This document shows positions 25,063-32,704 of a DNA stretch of 64,000 bases, piece by piece. The notes below the pieces were generated by a model. The model made no database searches, was not told where the DNA came from, and saw only the letters and a program-made list of their open reading frames with translations. How positions within the stretch are numbered: position 1 is the first letter of the stretch; each line of letters opens with the position of its first letter. The translations under genes were made by a program, and so were the position numbers. This stretch comes from Microbacterium sp. GCS4 (GTDB lineage: Bacteria; Actinomycetota; Actinomycetes; Actinomycetales; Microbacteriaceae): the NCBI RefSeq assembly GCF_001262495.1, contig NZ_LGYE01000002.1, forward strand, positions 50,367 through 114,366, in the 5' to 3' direction.

Positions 25063-26015
25063 GCAGCTCTCCTCTCGATGCGCAGATCGCCCGTGACGCG
25101 ACCTTCTGCCCGATCCACCCCGGTGGCGATCCCCGGCAGCAGCTCGGCGAGGATCTCGTCGCCGAGGCGATGGGTCATCAGACGTCGCCAAGCGGGGTCG
25201 CCATGGACGTCGTCGTACCATCGCCCCGCGGCCCGATCGACGGCGGTGCGCCATGCCCCGGCATCCGCGCGCACGGCTCCGGAGCGTCGGTCGAGTTCGG
25301 TGTCGGCCGTGAGGTCGAGCATGACGGGGCGGGCGACCGATGCCGTGACCGACAGCCGCAGCGACCGCTCGGAGGTGCGGCGCCCGATCAGCAGGGCGGC
25401 GGACCGTCCGCGCTCGGTGAGCGAGATGCGCCGGAACGCGGGCCGCTGGCGCAGGGAGGCACCTGGCACGAGGAAGCTGCGGATCAGCTCCCCGTATCCG
25501 AGGCGTGTCCTCGTGGCGCCGACGACGAGGTCGGCGACGGCGACGCGACGCCGCCGGCCGTCGGGGCGCAGGATCAGCGCGGTCGCGTCCCAGGCGGTGA
25601 GCAGGGAGATCAGGGGGCCGGCGGGCAGGGCGGTCGCGACGTTGCCGCCGACCGTGGACATGTGCCAGATCTTCCACGAGGCCACGAAGGAGTCGCACAC
25701 CGGCGGGATCAGGTCGAGGCCGGGAAGGGTCGCCCGGTCGACGCCGCCGGGTCGGGGCTCGTCGGCCAGGGCGCGCAGGTCGGCGACGCGGCAGGTCGCC
25801 GCGATCTCCAGAGCGGGCTCGCCTGCGGCATCCTCGTGCCAGGTGAGCGGTCGCCAGCCGGCGCCCGTGATGTCGAGGAGGCGCCGAGGGGCCCCGCGGG
25901 TGACGTCGGTGCCGTAGGAGTAGAGGACCGTGCCTCCGGCGAGCCACGAGTCTCCGGAGCGCCACTCCCGCGGATCCGCGCACATCAGCACCTCGTCGAC
26001 ACTGGTCACATCCAT
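25059..26015 (-). CDS. Xanthine dehydrogenase FAD-binding subunit
   Basis: A 318-residue FAD-binding domain protein, the medium subunit. LAGGTVLYSYGTDV near residue 25 and HMSTVGGNVATALPAGPLI near residue 117 are the FAD-binding loops of this family. It passes electrons from the iron-sulfur clusters to NAD. It overlaps the downstream fused subunit by 4 nt and the upstream xdhC by 10 nt, a tight coupling that supports assembly as one complex. Confidence 0.88.
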   Translation of the reverse strand: MDVTSVDEVLMCADPREWRSGDSWLAGGTVLYSYGTDVTRGAPRRLLDITGAGWRPLTWHEDAAGEPALEIAATCRVADLRALADEPRPGGVDRATLPGLDLIPPVCDSFVASWKIWHMSTVGGNVATALPAGPLISLLTAWDATALILRPDGRRRRVAVADLVVGATRTRLGYGELIRSFLVPGASLRQRPAFRRISLTERGRSAALLIGRRTSERSLRLSVTASVARPVMLDLTADTELDRRSGAVRADAGAWRTAVDRAAGRWYDDVHGDPAWRRLMTHRLGDEILAELLPGIATGVDRAEGRVTGDLRIERRAA

Positions 26016-27253
26016 GCCGGCACCTCCGTCGCGGTCGGGGGTGTCGTAGGCACCCGGCCGATCGTCGGCGCGGCGGCGCAGGTGCGGCCGGTGTCGTGCA
26101 CGGCGCCGTCGGTGTCGCGCAGCCTCCGTGGCACCGCAGCCGACGCGCTGCGTGTGCCGCCGCTCGTCGCGAGGACGAGCTCGGCGAGGATCGACACGGC
26201 GACCTCGGCGGGGGTGCGGGCGCCGAGGTCGAGTCCGATGGGGGAGTGCAGGCGCGCGAGCAGGGCGTCGGGGATGCCGCCCGATCGCAGCTCCTGCATC
26301 CGCTTCTCGTGCGTGACGCGTGAGCCCATCGCACCGACGTACGCGACCCCAGAGCGCAGCGCCTGCTCCAGCACGGGGAGGTCGACCCGCGGGTCGTGGG
26401 TGAGCACGACCACGGCCGTGCGAGCGTCGAGGCGTCCGGCCTCCGCCTCCCGCGCGAAGTGCACGGCCGGGGGCATGAGCACCACCTCGTGCGCGCCGGG
26501 GTGGCGCGCGGACGTGGCGAACACGGGGCGTGCGTCGCACACGGTCACCCGGCGTCCGAGGAGAGCAGCGGCCTGGGCGAGCGCCACGGCGAAGTCGTTG
26601 GCCCCGTAGATGAGGAGTCGCGCGGGCGCGGCGGTCGACTCCACGAGCACCCGACGCGCGACGGGGCACTCCGGCCGGCTGCGGTCGGCGATGTCGACGA
26701 CATGGGTGCCGCCGGCCTCGAGCGCGGCCCGGATGAGCGGATCCTCGGCGGCGTCCGACGCGTTCGAGGCGGCCGACGCGTTCGGGAGGAGGGCTCGCGC
26801 TCGGGAGGAGGCGTCGCCGGGCGAGGTCCTCCCGAGGCGGAGGGCTCCGCCGTTGCGGGCACTGTCGTCGAGGGGGAGGTCGCGCACCAGGCGCAGTCCG
26901 GGCTCCGGCGCGGCGAGTGCGAAGAGCAGCTCGGAGGGCAGCGTGCGCAGGGGGTGCACGAGCACGCGCACATCGCCGCCGCACAGGAGTCCGATCGAGA
27001 TGCCGTCGTCGTCGGCGTACCCGAAGGAGTGCAGCTCGACCGAGCCGGACTCCAGGCAGCCGAGGGCGGCGTCGACGACCGCGCCCTCCACGCATCCCCC
27101 CGAGATCGAGCCGATGGTCCGCCCGTCGTCGCGCACCGCCATGGAGGTGCCGGGCGGCCGCGGCACGGAGCCGGAGACCTCGACGATCGTGGCGATCGCC
27201 CAGCGGTCGGGATCGGCCAGGCACTCGGCGTAGTCGTGGATGCGGTCGAGCAT
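26006..27253 (-). CDS. xdhC: XdhC/CoxI family xanthine dehydrogenase maturation factor
   Basis: A 415-residue XdhC-type protein that delivers and sulfurates the molybdenum cofactor of xanthine dehydrogenase. The N-terminal XdhC_CoxI domain (SGSVPRPPGTSM, SISGGCVEGAVVDAAL) is followed by a long low-complexity linker and a Rossmann domain (LLIYGANDFAVALAQAAALLG near residue 215), ending in HSPIGLDLGARTPAEVAVSI. First gene of the operon, preceded by a structured leader. GGGAGG sits 8 nt before the ATG. Confidence 0.9.
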   Translation of the reverse strand: MLDRIHDYAECLADPDRWAIATIVEVSGSVPRPPGTSMAVRDDGRTIGSISGGCVEGAVVDAALGCLESGSVELHSFGYADDDGISIGLLCGGDVRVLVHPLRTLPSELLFALAAPEPGLRLVRDLPLDDSARNGGALRLGRTSPGDASSRARALLPNASAASNASDAAEDPLIRAALEAGGTHVVDIADRSRPECPVARRVLVESTAAPARLLIYGANDFAVALAQAAALLGRRVTVCDARPVFATSARHPGAHEVVLMPPAVHFAREAEAGRLDARTAVVVLTHDPRVDLPVLEQALRSGVAYVGAMGSRVTHEKRMQELRSGGIPDALLARLHSPIGLDLGARTPAEVAVSILAELVLATSGGTRSASAAVPRRLRDTDGAVHDTGRTCAAAPTIGRVPTTPPTATEVPAWM

Positions 27254-27322
27254 GTGGGGAACCTCCCGGGTCGCAACCGCGGCGTCTTCGCCGCGGGATG
27301 CCCGGTAGATGGTTCACAGTGG
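27254..27322 (-). promoter_or_regulatory. Structured leader of the xanthine dehydrogenase operon
   Basis: On the minus strand: a GGUU...AACC pairing (27327-27311), then helix CCGGG (27305-27301) with CCCGG (27270-27266) enclosing an 8-bp perfect hairpin CCGCGGCG-AAGA-CGCCGCGG (27296-27277). The closing strand overlaps the ribosome site GGGAGG (27267-27262). This is a cis-regulatory arrangement, but I cannot match it to a named riboswitch. A promoter TTGTCC-17-TAGGCG (27356-27328) fits. Confidence 0.45.
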
Positions 27323-27468
27323 TAACCCGCCTAGGCCTGGGTCGAGTGTAGGACAACCCTCCGAGCATGTCCATAGCGCGGAGATGAGATTCCGCGATGC
27401 GAATGTTTGGACGCGATCCGTGCGAGGACCGCGACCCGCGCGATCGGATGCTGGGGCAGAATCGAACC

Positions 27469-28683
27469 GTGAACATCGTCGTCGGAGTCACGGGTGGAAT
27501 AGCCGCGTACAAGACAGTGCACCTGGTGCGGCTGCTCACGAAGAGCGGACACGAGGTGACCGTCGTTCCGACCGAGGACGCGCTGCGCTTCGTCGGCACG
27601 CCCACGTGGGAGGCGCTGAGCCGGCACCCGGTGACGACCAGCGTGCACGACGACGTCGCGCGCGTGCGGCACGTCGCCCTCGGGCAGAACGCCGACCTCG
27701 TGATCGTGGCCCCGGCGACCGCGAACACGATCGCGAAGATCACGGCCGGCATCGCCGACGACCTGCTCGGCACGACACTGCTCGCGACCGAGGCGCCCGT
27801 GCTGCTCGCACCGGCCATGCACGCCGAGATGTGGCGCAACGCCGCGACCCAGGCGAACATCGCGACTCTCGTCGCGCGCGGCATCCACCTGATCGGACCC
27901 GCCGACGGCGAGCTCGCCGGCGGCGACAGCGGCCCCGGACGCATGGTCGAGCCCGAGCAGATCGCCGAGGCCGCGCACGCCCTTCTCGCCCCTCAGGACC
28001 TCGCGGGACTCCGGGTCGTGGTGTCGGCGGGCGGCACGCGCGAGCCGATCGACCCCGTGCGCTTCCTCGGCAACCGGTCGAGCGGTCGGCAGGGGGCCGC
28101 GCTCGCCTCGGAGGCCGCCGCCCGCGGTGCCGCCGTGACCCTCGTCGCCGCACACGTCTCGGCCGACGTGCTCGCCGAGACGCGGCATCCGTCCCTCGTG
28201 GTGGAGCCGGTCGGGACGGCGGCGGAGCTCGCCGACGTCATGAAGCGCGTCGCGGTCGAGGCCGACGTGATCGTCATGGCGGCTGCCGTGGCCGACTACC
28301 GCCCGGCGGAGGTCGCCGCGCAGAAGCTCACGAAGGAAGCCGGTCCGCTCACGCGCATCGACCTCGTCGAGAACGGGGATGTGGTCGCCGCGCTCGCCGC
28401 CGCCCGGAGTGCCGGCTCGGCACCCGCGGGGCAGACCATCGTCGCCTTCGCCGCCGAGACGCTGCCGGACCCCGCCGAGCGCCTGGAGCGTGCGCGTCGC
28501 AAACGCGAGCGCAAGGGCGTCGACCTGCTCGCCGTGAACCTCGTGGATGCCGAGCGCGGCTTCGAGTCGGCCGAGAATGCGGTCGAGGTCGTGGGGGAGG
28601 GCGGCGCGGTCGTGGCCTCCGCCGCGGGCAGTAAGCGCGAGGTCGCGCAGGCGATCCTGGACGCCGTCGCCGCCGTGCGCTAA
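27469..28683 (+). CDS. coaBC: Bifunctional CoaBC (phosphopantothenoylcysteine decarboxylase/synthetase)
   Basis: Essential coenzyme A biosynthesis enzyme, 404 residues. The N-terminal flavoprotein half (CoaC, about 1-180) has VGVTGGIAAYKTVHLVR, the APATANTIAKI loop and the substrate-binding motif as PAMHAEMWRN. The C-terminal half (CoaB) shows SAGGTREPIDPVRFLGNRSSG in two blocks near residue 185. GTG at 27469 is preferred because CAGAAT lies 6 nt upstream (leaderless) and the protein then begins at the conserved strand. An in-frame ATG at 27397 would add 24 non-conserved residues. Confidence 0.92.
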   Translation: MNIVVGVTGGIAAYKTVHLVRLLTKSGHEVTVVPTEDALRFVGTPTWEALSRHPVTTSVHDDVARVRHVALGQNADLVIVAPATANTIAKITAGIADDLLGTTLLATEAPVLLAPAMHAEMWRNAATQANIATLVARGIHLIGPADGELAGGDSGPGRMVEPEQIAEAAHALLAPQDLAGLRVVVSAGGTREPIDPVRFLGNRSSGRQGAALASEAAARGAAVTLVAAHVSADVLAETRHPSLVVEPVGTAAELADVMKRVAVEADVIVMAAAVADYRPAEVAAQKLTKEAGPLTRIDLVENGDVVAALAAARSAGSAPAGQTIVAFAAETLPDPAERLERARRKRERKGVDLLAVNLVDAERGFESAENAVEVVGEGGAVVASAAGSKREVAQAILDAVAAVR

Positions 28684-28684
28684 A

Positions 28685-28705
28685 CTTGAGTCATCTCCAC
28701 TCAAC
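28685..28705. promoter_or_regulatory. HAIR element (HspR operator) of clpB
   Basis: CTTGAGT-7 nt-ACTCAAC, one mismatch from the HAIR consensus CTTGAGT-N7-ACTCAAG bound by the heat-shock repressor HspR in Streptomyces and Mycobacterium. It starts 2 nt after the coaBC stop and 50 bp before the clpB start, so clpB is predicted to be heat inducible. Confidence 0.85.
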
Positions 28706-28754
28706 TTTCTGGCGAGTGGCCATCGACGACAAGGAGTCTCCTCAGGAGGAACAG

Positions 28755-30974
28755 ATGCCAGGCCCACAGAGCACCGCGCAGAACGACGACCAGCAGTCCG
28801 CCCTCGAGCAGTTCGGGATCAACCTCACCGACCGCGCCCGCCAGGGCAAGCTCGACCCCGTGATCGGCCGCGACAGCGAGATCCGACGCGTGAGCCAGGT
28901 GCTCACCCGACGCACCAAGAACAACCCCGTGCTGATCGGCGAGCCCGGCGTCGGCAAGACCGCCGTCGTCGAAGGCCTCGCACAGCGCATCGTCGCGGGT
29001 GACGTCGCCGAGTCCCTCAAGGACAAGGAGCTCGTGTCGCTCGACATCTCCGCGCTCGTCGCCGGTGCCATGTACCGCGGGCAGTTCGAGGAGCGCCTCA
29101 AGAGCGTGCTCAAGGAGATCACCGAGTCCGACGGTCGCATCATCACCTTCATCGACGAGTTGCACGTGCTCATGGGCGCGGGTGGCGGCGAGGGGTCCGT
29201 CGCGGCGTCGAACATGCTCAAGCCCATGCTCGCCCGCGGGGAGCTGCGCCTGATCGGCGCCACCACGCTCAACGAGTACCGCGAGTTCATCGAGAAGGAT
29301 GCCGCACTCGAGCGTCGCTTCCAGCAGGTGTACGTGGGCGAGCCGACCGTCGAGGACACGATCGCGATCCTTCGCGGGCTCAAGGGCCGCTACGAGGCGC
29401 ACCACGGGGTCACGATCTCCGACAGTGCGCTCGTCGCCGCGGCCGCGCTCTCCAACCGCTACCTGCCGGCGCGGCAGCTTCCCGACAAGGCGATCGACCT
29501 GATCGACGAGTCGATGTCGCGTCTCAAGATGGAGATCGACTCCTCACCCGTCGAGATCGACCAGCTCAAGCGCCAGGTCGACCGCATGAAGCTCGAGGAG
29601 CTCGCGCTCAAGCGCGAGAAGGACGCCGCCTCGAAGGAGCGTCTCGGCGCGCTGCGCGAGCAGCTCGTCGGCCTCGAGGCGCAACTCGCCGAGCTCGAAG
29701 CGCGGTGGGCGCGCGAGCGGCAGGGCCTCAACCGCGTGGGCGAGCTCAAGAAGCAGCTCGACGACGCCGTCACGCAGCGCGACCTCGCGATGCGCGAGGC
29801 CGACTACACGCGCGCCTCGAAGCTCGAGTACGAGACGATCAAGCGCCTCGAGCGCGACATCGCCGAGGCAGAGCAGGCCGAGGCCGCAGCATCCGACGAG
29901 CCCCGCATGGTCAACGAGCAGGTCACCGACGAGGACATCGCCGCCGTGATCGCCGCGTGGACCGGCATCCCCGTCGGACGTCTGCTGCAGGGCGAGAGCG
30001 AGCGCCTGCTGCACCTGGAGTCCGAGCTCGGGCGACGTCTGATCGGGCAGAAGGATGCCGTGAAGGCCGTGTCGGATGCCGTGCGCCGCTCCCGCGCGGG
30101 CATCAGCGACCCCGGCCGCCCGACCGGATCGTTCCTGTTCCTCGGCCCGACCGGTGTCGGCAAGACCGAGCTCGCGAAGGCGCTCGCGGACTTCCTGTTC
30201 GACGACGAGCGCGCCATGGTGCGCATCGACATGTCGGAGTACGGCGAGAAGCACTCGGTCTCGCGGCTCGTCGGCGCCCCTCCCGGGTACGTCGGCTATG
30301 AGCAGGGCGGCCAGCTGACCGAGGCCGTGCGGCGCCGTCCGTACAGCGTCGTGCTGCTCGACGAGGTCGAGAAGGCGCACCCCGAGGTCTTCGACGTGCT
30401 GCTGCAGGTGCTCGACGACGGTCGGCTGACCGACGGGCAGGGGCGGACGGTCGACTTCTCGAACGTCATCCTCATCCTCACCTCGAACCTCGGGTCGCCG
30501 ATCCTCATCGATCCGACGCTCGCGCCCGACGAGAAGCGCGAGCAGGTCATGGCGCTCGTGCGGCAGGCGTTCCGACCGGAGTTCCTCAACCGTCTCGACG
30601 ACATCGTGATGTTCCAGGCGCTCAGCGAGGACGACCTCGCGCAGATCGTCGAGCTCTCGGTCGACCAGCTGCACGAGCGGCTGCGCGATCGTCGGCTGTC
30701 TCTCGCGGTCACCCCGGATGCGCGGTCGTGGCTCGCCGAGCGCGGATACGACCCGGTGTTCGGCGCCCGCCCGCTGCGGCGTCTCATCCAGACCGAGGTG
30801 CAGAACAAGCTCGCGACCGCGCTGCTCTCGGGCGGCGTGCATGACGGCGACACCGTGCGCGTCGACGTCGCGGCCGACGGCACGGCGCTCGTGCTGACCG
30901 CGACGAGTCCGGACCCCGAGCGTCCTGACGACGAGGGCGACGACGTGGTCGAGGCCGAGCTCCTCGACGACTGA
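28755..30974 (+). CDS. clpB: ClpB-type disaggregase lacking the N-terminal domain
   Basis: A 739-residue Hsp100 ATPase. AAA-1: Walker [10 protein letters not shown] near residue 62, pore loop [12 protein letters not shown], Walker B FIDELH. A full-length coiled-coil M domain (about 262-375) identifies ClpB rather than ClpC. AAA-2: GPTGVGKTE near 464, pore GYVGYEQGG, Walker B LLDEVEK. No ClpP-binding loop was seen. The approximately 150-residue Clp-N domain is absent and no sequence for it lies upstream. AGGAGG at 28744 fixes the start. With DnaK it would dissolve protein aggregates. HspR control is predicted from the HAIR box. Confidence 0.9.
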   Translation: MPGPQSTAQNDDQQSALEQFGINLTDRARQGKLDPVIGRDSEIRRVSQVLTRRTKNNPVLIGEPGVGKTAVVEGLAQRIVAGDVAESLKDKELVSLDISALVAGAMYRGQFEERLKSVLKEITESDGRIITFIDELHVLMGAGGGEGSVAASNMLKPMLARGELRLIGATTLNEYREFIEKDAALERRFQQVYVGEPTVEDTIAILRGLKGRYEAHHGVTISDSALVAAAALSNRYLPARQLPDKAIDLIDESMSRLKMEIDSSPVEIDQLKRQVDRMKLEELALKREKDAASKERLGALREQLVGLEAQLAELEARWARERQGLNRVGELKKQLDDAVTQRDLAMREADYTRASKLEYETIKRLERDIAEAEQAEAAASDEPRMVNEQVTDEDIAAVIAAWTGIPVGRLLQGESERLLHLESELGRRLIGQKDAVKAVSDAVRRSRAGISDPGRPTGSFLFLGPTGVGKTELAKALADFLFDDERAMVRIDMSEYGEKHSVSRLVGAPPGYVGYEQGGQLTEAVRRRPYSVVLLDEVEKAHPEVFDVLLQVLDDGRLTDGQGRTVDFSNVILILTSNLGSPILIDPTLAPDEKREQVMALVRQAFRPEFLNRLDDIVMFQALSEDDLAQIVELSVDQLHERLRDRRLSLAVTPDARSWLAERGYDPVFGARPLRRLIQTEVQNKLATALLSGGVHDGDTVRVDVAADGTALVLTATSPDPERPDDEGDDVVEAELLDD

Positions 30975-31056
30975 CGCCGACGCCCCTGCTGGCTGCCGAC
31001 GCCCCTCCTGATACGCGTGAATCAGGAGGGGCGTCGGCGCTCAGGAGGGGCGTCGT
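30973..31056. repeat. Nested palindromic repeat, copy A
   Basis: Perfect 18-bp arms 30995-31012 and 31021-31038 (GCCGACGCCCCTCCTGAT and complement) around an 8-nt loop. Outside them are further partial copies of CCGACGCCCCT on the left and AGGAGGGGCGTC on the right. A second unit of the same design is at 34187. It may double as clpB terminator, but there is no T-tract. Confidence 0.85.
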
Positions 31057-31131
31057 CGCTGACGACGGACGTCAGCGCTCCCGACGCATTCTGAGATACG
31101 GAAAGAATCACCCGGCATTCGGAATCCCACC

Positions 31132-31160
31132 TTGACGATCTGACCGGGATGCTGGTAAAC
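31132..31160 (+). promoter_or_regulatory. Promoter of the 8-oxoguanine deaminase unit
   Basis: TTGACG and GTAAAC (or TAAACC) at 17-18 bp. It shares GACGATC and CCGGGATGC with the guanine deaminase promoter. The leader (about 100 nt) carries a 6-bp hairpin GGCCCC-TTC-GGGGCC at 31217-31231. Confidence 0.5.
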
Positions 31161-31267
31161 CTGATGGCACCCCGGCGACGGGGATCCTGGATCAGCAGAC
31201 AGGACAACACTGAGCTGGCCCCTTCGGGGCCGGCCCGCGGCTCCGTTCGTACCGATGGAGCCACGCC

Positions 31268-32632
31268 ATGTCCTCGACTGCCCGCCTCTGGGTGAAGAAT
31301 CCCCTCGGCATCCACACCGGAACCGACGCCGACGCCGGCGGCGGCATCGTGATCGCCGACGGCCGCATCGCGGAGATCGTGCCCCGCGGAGCGACCCCTG
31401 CACAGCCCGTCGAGGAGACCGTCGACGCGTCGCGGCACGTCGTCATCCCCGGCCTGATCAACACGCATCACCACTTCTACCAGACGCTCACCCGCGCCTG
31501 GACGCCCGTCGTGAGCGCGGAGCTCTTCCCTTGGCTCAAGGGGCTGTACGGCGTCTGGGCCGGTCTCACCCCGCGCGATCTCGAGCTCGCGACGACCGTG
31601 GCGCTCGCCGAGCTGCTGCTCTCGGGCTGCACGACCGCCGCCGACCACCACTACCTGTTCCCCCAGGGGCTCGACGATGCGATCGACGTGCAGGTCGACG
31701 TCGTGCGCCGGCTCGGGATGCGGGCGACGCTCACCCGAGGGTCGATGTCGCTCGGCGAGGACGACGGCGGCCTGCCCCCGCAGAGCACGGTGCAGGACGC
31801 CGACGTGATCCTCGCCGACAGCGAGCGGCTCATCGGGGCGTATCACGAGCGCGGCGACGGCGCGCAGGTGCAGATCGGCCTCGCGCCCTGCTCGCCGTTC
31901 TCCGTCACCACGGGGCTCATGCGCGACACCGCCGCCCTGGCCGAGAACCTCGACGTGCGCCTGCACACCCACCTCGCCGAGACGCTCGACGAGGAGGACT
32001 TCTGCCGCGAGACCTTCGGCCTCCGCACAGTCGACTATCTCGAGAGCGTCGGCTGGCTGTCGGACCGCACCTGGCTGGCGCACGGCATCCACTTCGACGA
32101 TGCGGAGATCACGCGCCTCGGCGCCGCAGGGACGGCGGTGTCGCACTGCGCGACGTCGAACATGCGGCTCGCCTCCGGGATCGCCCGCACGCTCGAACTC
32201 GAGCAGGCCGGCGCGCCCGTCGGCCTCGGCGTCGACGGCTCGGCCTCGAACGACGGATCGAACATGATCCAGGAGGTGCGCCAGGCGCTCTACCTGCAGC
32301 GTCTGCGCTACGGCGCCGCCGCGGTGACTCCGGAGCGGGCGCTGGACTGGGCGACCGCCGGATCGGCGCGCGCCCTCGGTCGCGACGACATCGGCGTGCT
32401 CGAGGTGGGGCGGCAGGCCGACCTCGCGATGTTCACACTCGACGGGCTGCGCTTCTCGGGCAGCCACGATCCGGTGGCCGCGCTGCTCCTGTGCGGCGCC
32501 GAACGCGCCGACCGGGTCATGGTCGCGGGCTCCTGGCGCGTGCTCGACGGGCAGATCGTCGGGCTCGACGTCGATCGCCTGATCGCCCATCACAGCGAGG
32601 CCGCCCGCGGCCTGCTCGCCGGACACGGCTGA
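31268..32632 (+). CDS. 8-oxoguanine deaminase-type amidohydrolase
   Basis: Amidohydrolase-superfamily zinc enzyme of 454 residues (AtzF/TrzN/SsnA-like branch). Metal ligands appear in PGLINTHHHFYQTLTRA near residue 66, THLAET near 237 and AHGIHFDD. SHCATSNMRLASG and DGSASNDGSNM near 320 match 8-oxoguanine deaminases. It probably turns 8-oxoguanine (or a related aminopurine) into urate, feeding purine breakdown and cleaning up oxidised guanine. It is followed by an NCS2 permease. Other aminohydrolase substrates such as isoguanine or triazines cannot be excluded by sequence alone. Confidence 0.82.
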   Translation: MSSTARLWVKNPLGIHTGTDADAGGGIVIADGRIAEIVPRGATPAQPVEETVDASRHVVIPGLINTHHHFYQTLTRAWTPVVSAELFPWLKGLYGVWAGLTPRDLELATTVALAELLLSGCTTAADHHYLFPQGLDDAIDVQVDVVRRLGMRATLTRGSMSLGEDDGGLPPQSTVQDADVILADSERLIGAYHERGDGAQVQIGLAPCSPFSVTTGLMRDTAALAENLDVRLHTHLAETLDEEDFCRETFGLRTVDYLESVGWLSDRTWLAHGIHFDDAEITRLGAAGTAVSHCATSNMRLASGIARTLELEQAGAPVGLGVDGSASNDGSNMIQEVRQALYLQRLRYGAAAVTPERALDWATAGSARALGRDDIGVLEVGRQADLAMFTLDGLRFSGSHDPVAALLLCGAERADRVMVAGSWRVLDGQIVGLDVDRLIAHHSEAARGLLAGHG

Positions 32633-32692
32633 CCCGCACCCGCACGACCGACCACGACCAGCACCCCCACCCCGCACGACACCACCCACGAC
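32633..32692 (+). other. T-free, C/A-rich spacer between deaminase and permease
   Basis: Sixty consecutive bases without a T and with only about nine G on the sense strand. The corresponding spacer after guanine deaminase (19922-19985) is similarly C/A-rich. C-rich, G-poor RNA is what Rho loads on, so a rut-like role is possible. Confidence 0.4.
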
Positions 32693-32704
32693 GAAGAGGT
32701 CGAG

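Noticed and set aside
31217..31231. Intrinsic terminator before the 8-oxoguanine deaminase
   Set aside because: The hairpin has a 6-bp stem but no following T-tract. Treated as a leader structure.
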